Below, piece after piece: positions 19,275 through 21,098 of a stretch of 21,098 nucleotides of DNA. Under the pieces are notes generated by a model that had not been told where the DNA came from, searched no databases, and was given only the letters and a program-made list of their open reading frames with translations. Within the stretch, counting starts at the first letter, position 1. Each line of letters opens with the position of its first letter. The DNA comes from Isoetes engelmannii (lineage: Eukaryota; Streptophyta; Lycopodiopsida; Isoetales; Isoetaceae), in the NCBI GenBank assembly GCA_011763485.2, contig JAANSK020273379.1, positions 1 to 21,098 on the forward strand, written 5' to 3'. Made by a program: the position numbers and the translations under genes.

Positions 19275-19310
19275 CGAGAGAGAGAGAAAGAGAGAAAGAA
19301 AACCACGCAT
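19244..19310 (+). repeat. Poly(A)/GA-rich microsatellite
   Basis: Thirty A residues (19244-19273), then GCGAGAGAGAGAGAAAGAGA. In copy 2 the same spot is an A-rich tract interrupted by C and G. Confidence 0.95.
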
Positions 19311-19463
19311 AAAAATCTCCTATTTTTTTATTAAAACTTTTTTTTCCAACCAAAATTTTGTAAAAAACCAACTGCAAACCTTATAGTATGTAGAATACGT
19401 TATATAGGATTGCATTTTCTTAGAACAAGAAGTACACTCAAGATGCTGAGACAGTAGGCACAT

Positions 19464-19495
19464 ATTTATATATTTATAAATATAAATATATAAAT
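19464..19495. repeat. AT palindrome at the duplication junction
   Basis: Perfect 13-bp arms ATTTATATATTTA (19464-19476) and TAAATATATAAAT (19483-19495) around a 6-base loop, five bases before copy 2 begins. Confidence 0.9.
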
Positions 19496-19500
19496 TAGGG

Positions 19501-20246
19501 TGCCTCTCACCCATATTTATATATTCTGCTTCAGCTAGATGACATATAATTTCTGAAAACCACAATAAGTCTTCCTCTTACAAACATCATCTTGATCTTT
19601 TTCTTCCCCCTTATATAAATATGTCATCTTTTTTTATCTGTGCACACACAACCTGGCCCTCAAAATGGCCAACCCAAGCCTATGCCAAGCAAGCTTCAAA
19701 TCTGATGATTCAGAAGATAAATAATATTAATAGGATAAGGATCACTCACAAATTTGGTGCATGCTTCAGGCAGAAAAAAAAAATGATAGGATGAGAAAAA
19801 GGGATGCATCAAGCTAAAATGATGCTTAAACGTGATGTACCCGATAGAATGGCAAGTCACAGTTGCGTCTCCAAGCTCTGTTCCCCATGCTGATATTGGT
19901 TGCTTGTTGTTGTTGCTTTTCATCGGATGTTGCTCTTGCGAAACAGAAGTGGCACAAAAAACGTCGTTAAAAATAAAAGGCCTAATATCTTGTCTACATT
20001 TTACGACACCTTTTTGTTGTCTATTTTTAGTGATTTAGATATTACATAGAATGGTATGGCGAAAAAAAAAAACAAAAACAAAAAACAAAAAAAAAAGGAA
20101 AAAAAGAAAAGAAAACCACGCATAAAAATCTTCTATTTTTTTTATCAAAACTTTTTTTTTCAACTAAAATTTTGTAAGAAACCATTTGCAAACCTTATGG
20201 CATGTAGAATACGTTATATAGGATTGCATTTTGTTAGAAGAAGAAG
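19501..20246. repeat. Tandem duplication B, copy 2
   Basis: Begins TGCCTCTCACCCATATTTAT and follows copy 1 through TAGGATTGCATTTTGTTAGA, where the CACTA end interrupts it. The corresponding 68-codon frame (19832-20038) is open without indels and differs from copy 1 at 18 bases, 13 of them seen as amino-acid changes. That looks neutral, so I do not call it a gene. Confidence 0.85.
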
Positions 20247-21098
20247 CACTACAAGAGAATGTTGGTTATAGTGTCTACCATATTGGCAAAAAAGTTGACA
20301 CTAAGTGAACCTTCAATATTCCCAAAATGGTCAAAATCTCGACACTATACTAGACGTCATCATTGGTCACTGGGGTGACCACCATTCAGTCAAGATTGTG
20401 ACAAAAAAATTTCGACACTAGTAGAGTTTTCAACAAGCTTGCAACATGTATTGTGACAAATTGGCATCATATATAATAGCAATTTATTGTCAAGAATATC
20501 AACAACCATTGTGTTGAGTTGCACTTTGCTTTATGACAAACTTACGTCAAGTTTAAGTATGATTTGTGCCAAAAACTACAAATATATGGTGACAAGATTT
20601 GAATTACATATTGTGTTAAAATTACACCAGAAATTGTATTGAGTTGCACAATTGTTTATGTCAAGCTTACACTAATTGAATTACATATTGTGTCAAAATT
20701 GCACCTAAAGTAATAGCAGACTTACAAGGGCACCATTTGTGTAGTAGTAGCAATTTAGCGACAAAACTTTGTGAAGAAATAACATGCACCAATTTCAAGA
20801 TAGTAGCACCAAAGCATTGTAAAAAAAAAATCAATACAAACACAAGTAATTTTATTATAGTAGCTACAAATTGAATGCAGCTCACTAAGTTTGATATTGA
20901 AGTGTAGCAATACAATTTTAAAACTTGGAAAACTAGTAACTACTTTGATAGTTCTTTGAGAATAGAATAACCAATTTCATTATCTCTAACGATTGGACTA
21001 CAACAAAGAAATAGAGCATGGAGTACATGCTTCCCATAATACATTTCAAATGTGTACCGGAAAAATGATCTCTAACTTAAAAAAGTTCAGTCCTCTCG
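20247..21098. mobile_element. CACTA (En/Spm-like) transposon end, continues past the right edge
   Basis: Starts with CACTACAAGAGAATG, the terminal inverted repeat type of plant CACTA elements, and interrupts tandem copy 2 right after AAG (candidate 3-bp target site). The next 500 bp hold subterminal repeats as known in this superfamily: TGACACTA/CGACACTA at 20296, 20340 and 20413; a foldback GGTCACtgggGTGACC (20365-20380); a 17-bp motif ATTGTRTTGAGTTGCAC at 20508 and 20633; and a 28-bp near-identical pair at 20601-20628 and 20678-20705. No transposase coding is visible inside the window, so autonomy cannot be judged. Confidence 0.75.

Larger units (their letters stand above)
18685..19500. repeat. 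Tandem duplication B, copy 1
   Basis: Begins TGCCTCTCATTCATATTTAT and is repeated from 19501 with an 816-bp offset. It contains a 68-codon open frame at 19015-19221, an A30/GA-rich microsatellite at 19244-19310, and an AT palindrome at its right end. Confidence 0.85.

Noticed and set aside
1-21098. CRISPR array, rRNA genes, bacterial operon or phage features
   Set aside because: No regularly spaced repeats with unique spacers, no rRNA sequence and no dense coding. The window is eukaryotic intergenic DNA.

Overview
The window looks like AT-rich plant nuclear DNA, most likely from a flowering plant, and almost all of it is intergenic sequence and old transposons. The evidence is a CACTA-type transposon terminus, a miniature LTR element with an initiator-Met tRNA primer site, poly(A)-tailed retroposon ends, a hairpin MITE and long AT-rich stretches. 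I found no intact, recognisable host protein gene, no rRNA or tRNA gene and no CRISPR array. The species cannot be told from the sequence alone.

Layout, left to right. 1-130: a reading frame on the minus strand that runs off the left edge. 131-2590: AT-rich, no gene seen. 2595-3202: a TRIM-like fossil LTR element with three LTR copies, a primer-binding site and polypurine tracts. 3301-3661: a poly(A)-tailed retroposed insertion bracketed by an 11-bp target duplication. 4600-4880: pyrimidine-rich sequence leading to a 39-codon ORF with a basic N-terminus and a membrane segment. Its last 43 bp recur at 6740-6782. 5521-5990: a dense cluster of palindromic GCRTAYGC-type words, including a 21-bp-arm hairpin. 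6101-6340: an unrecognised coding-like remnant. 8156-8335: two facing homopolymer tails, probably retroposon 3' ends.

8516-11674 (minus strand) is the most gene-like part: a dead pogo/Tigger-type (Tc1/mariner superfamily) transposase with a Psq-like HTH, a CENP-B-type HTH, a DD35D catalytic core and an acidic then charged tail. Frameshifts, stops and three short non-triplet duplications break it. Downstream of it lie unrecognised minus-strand reading frames, which may belong to the same element.

12480-14600 may be a minus-strand host transcription unit: a GC-rich 5' block with a telo-box-like AACCCTAA, a pyrimidine-rich leader, and a plausible GT-AG intron at 13467-14125. No protein can be assigned to it. 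15163-16639 is a two-copy tandem duplication (716-bp offset); its second copy carries a later small insertion with 14-bp flanking duplications. 16879-17031 is a 153-bp GC-rich MITE. 18685-20246 is a second tandem duplication (816-bp offset). At 20247 a CACTA transposon end begins and continues past the right edge.

I see no novel multi-gene system. The best leads are the pogo element with its unexplained neighbouring frames, the GCRTAYGC cluster, and the possible transcription unit at 12.5-14.6 kb.
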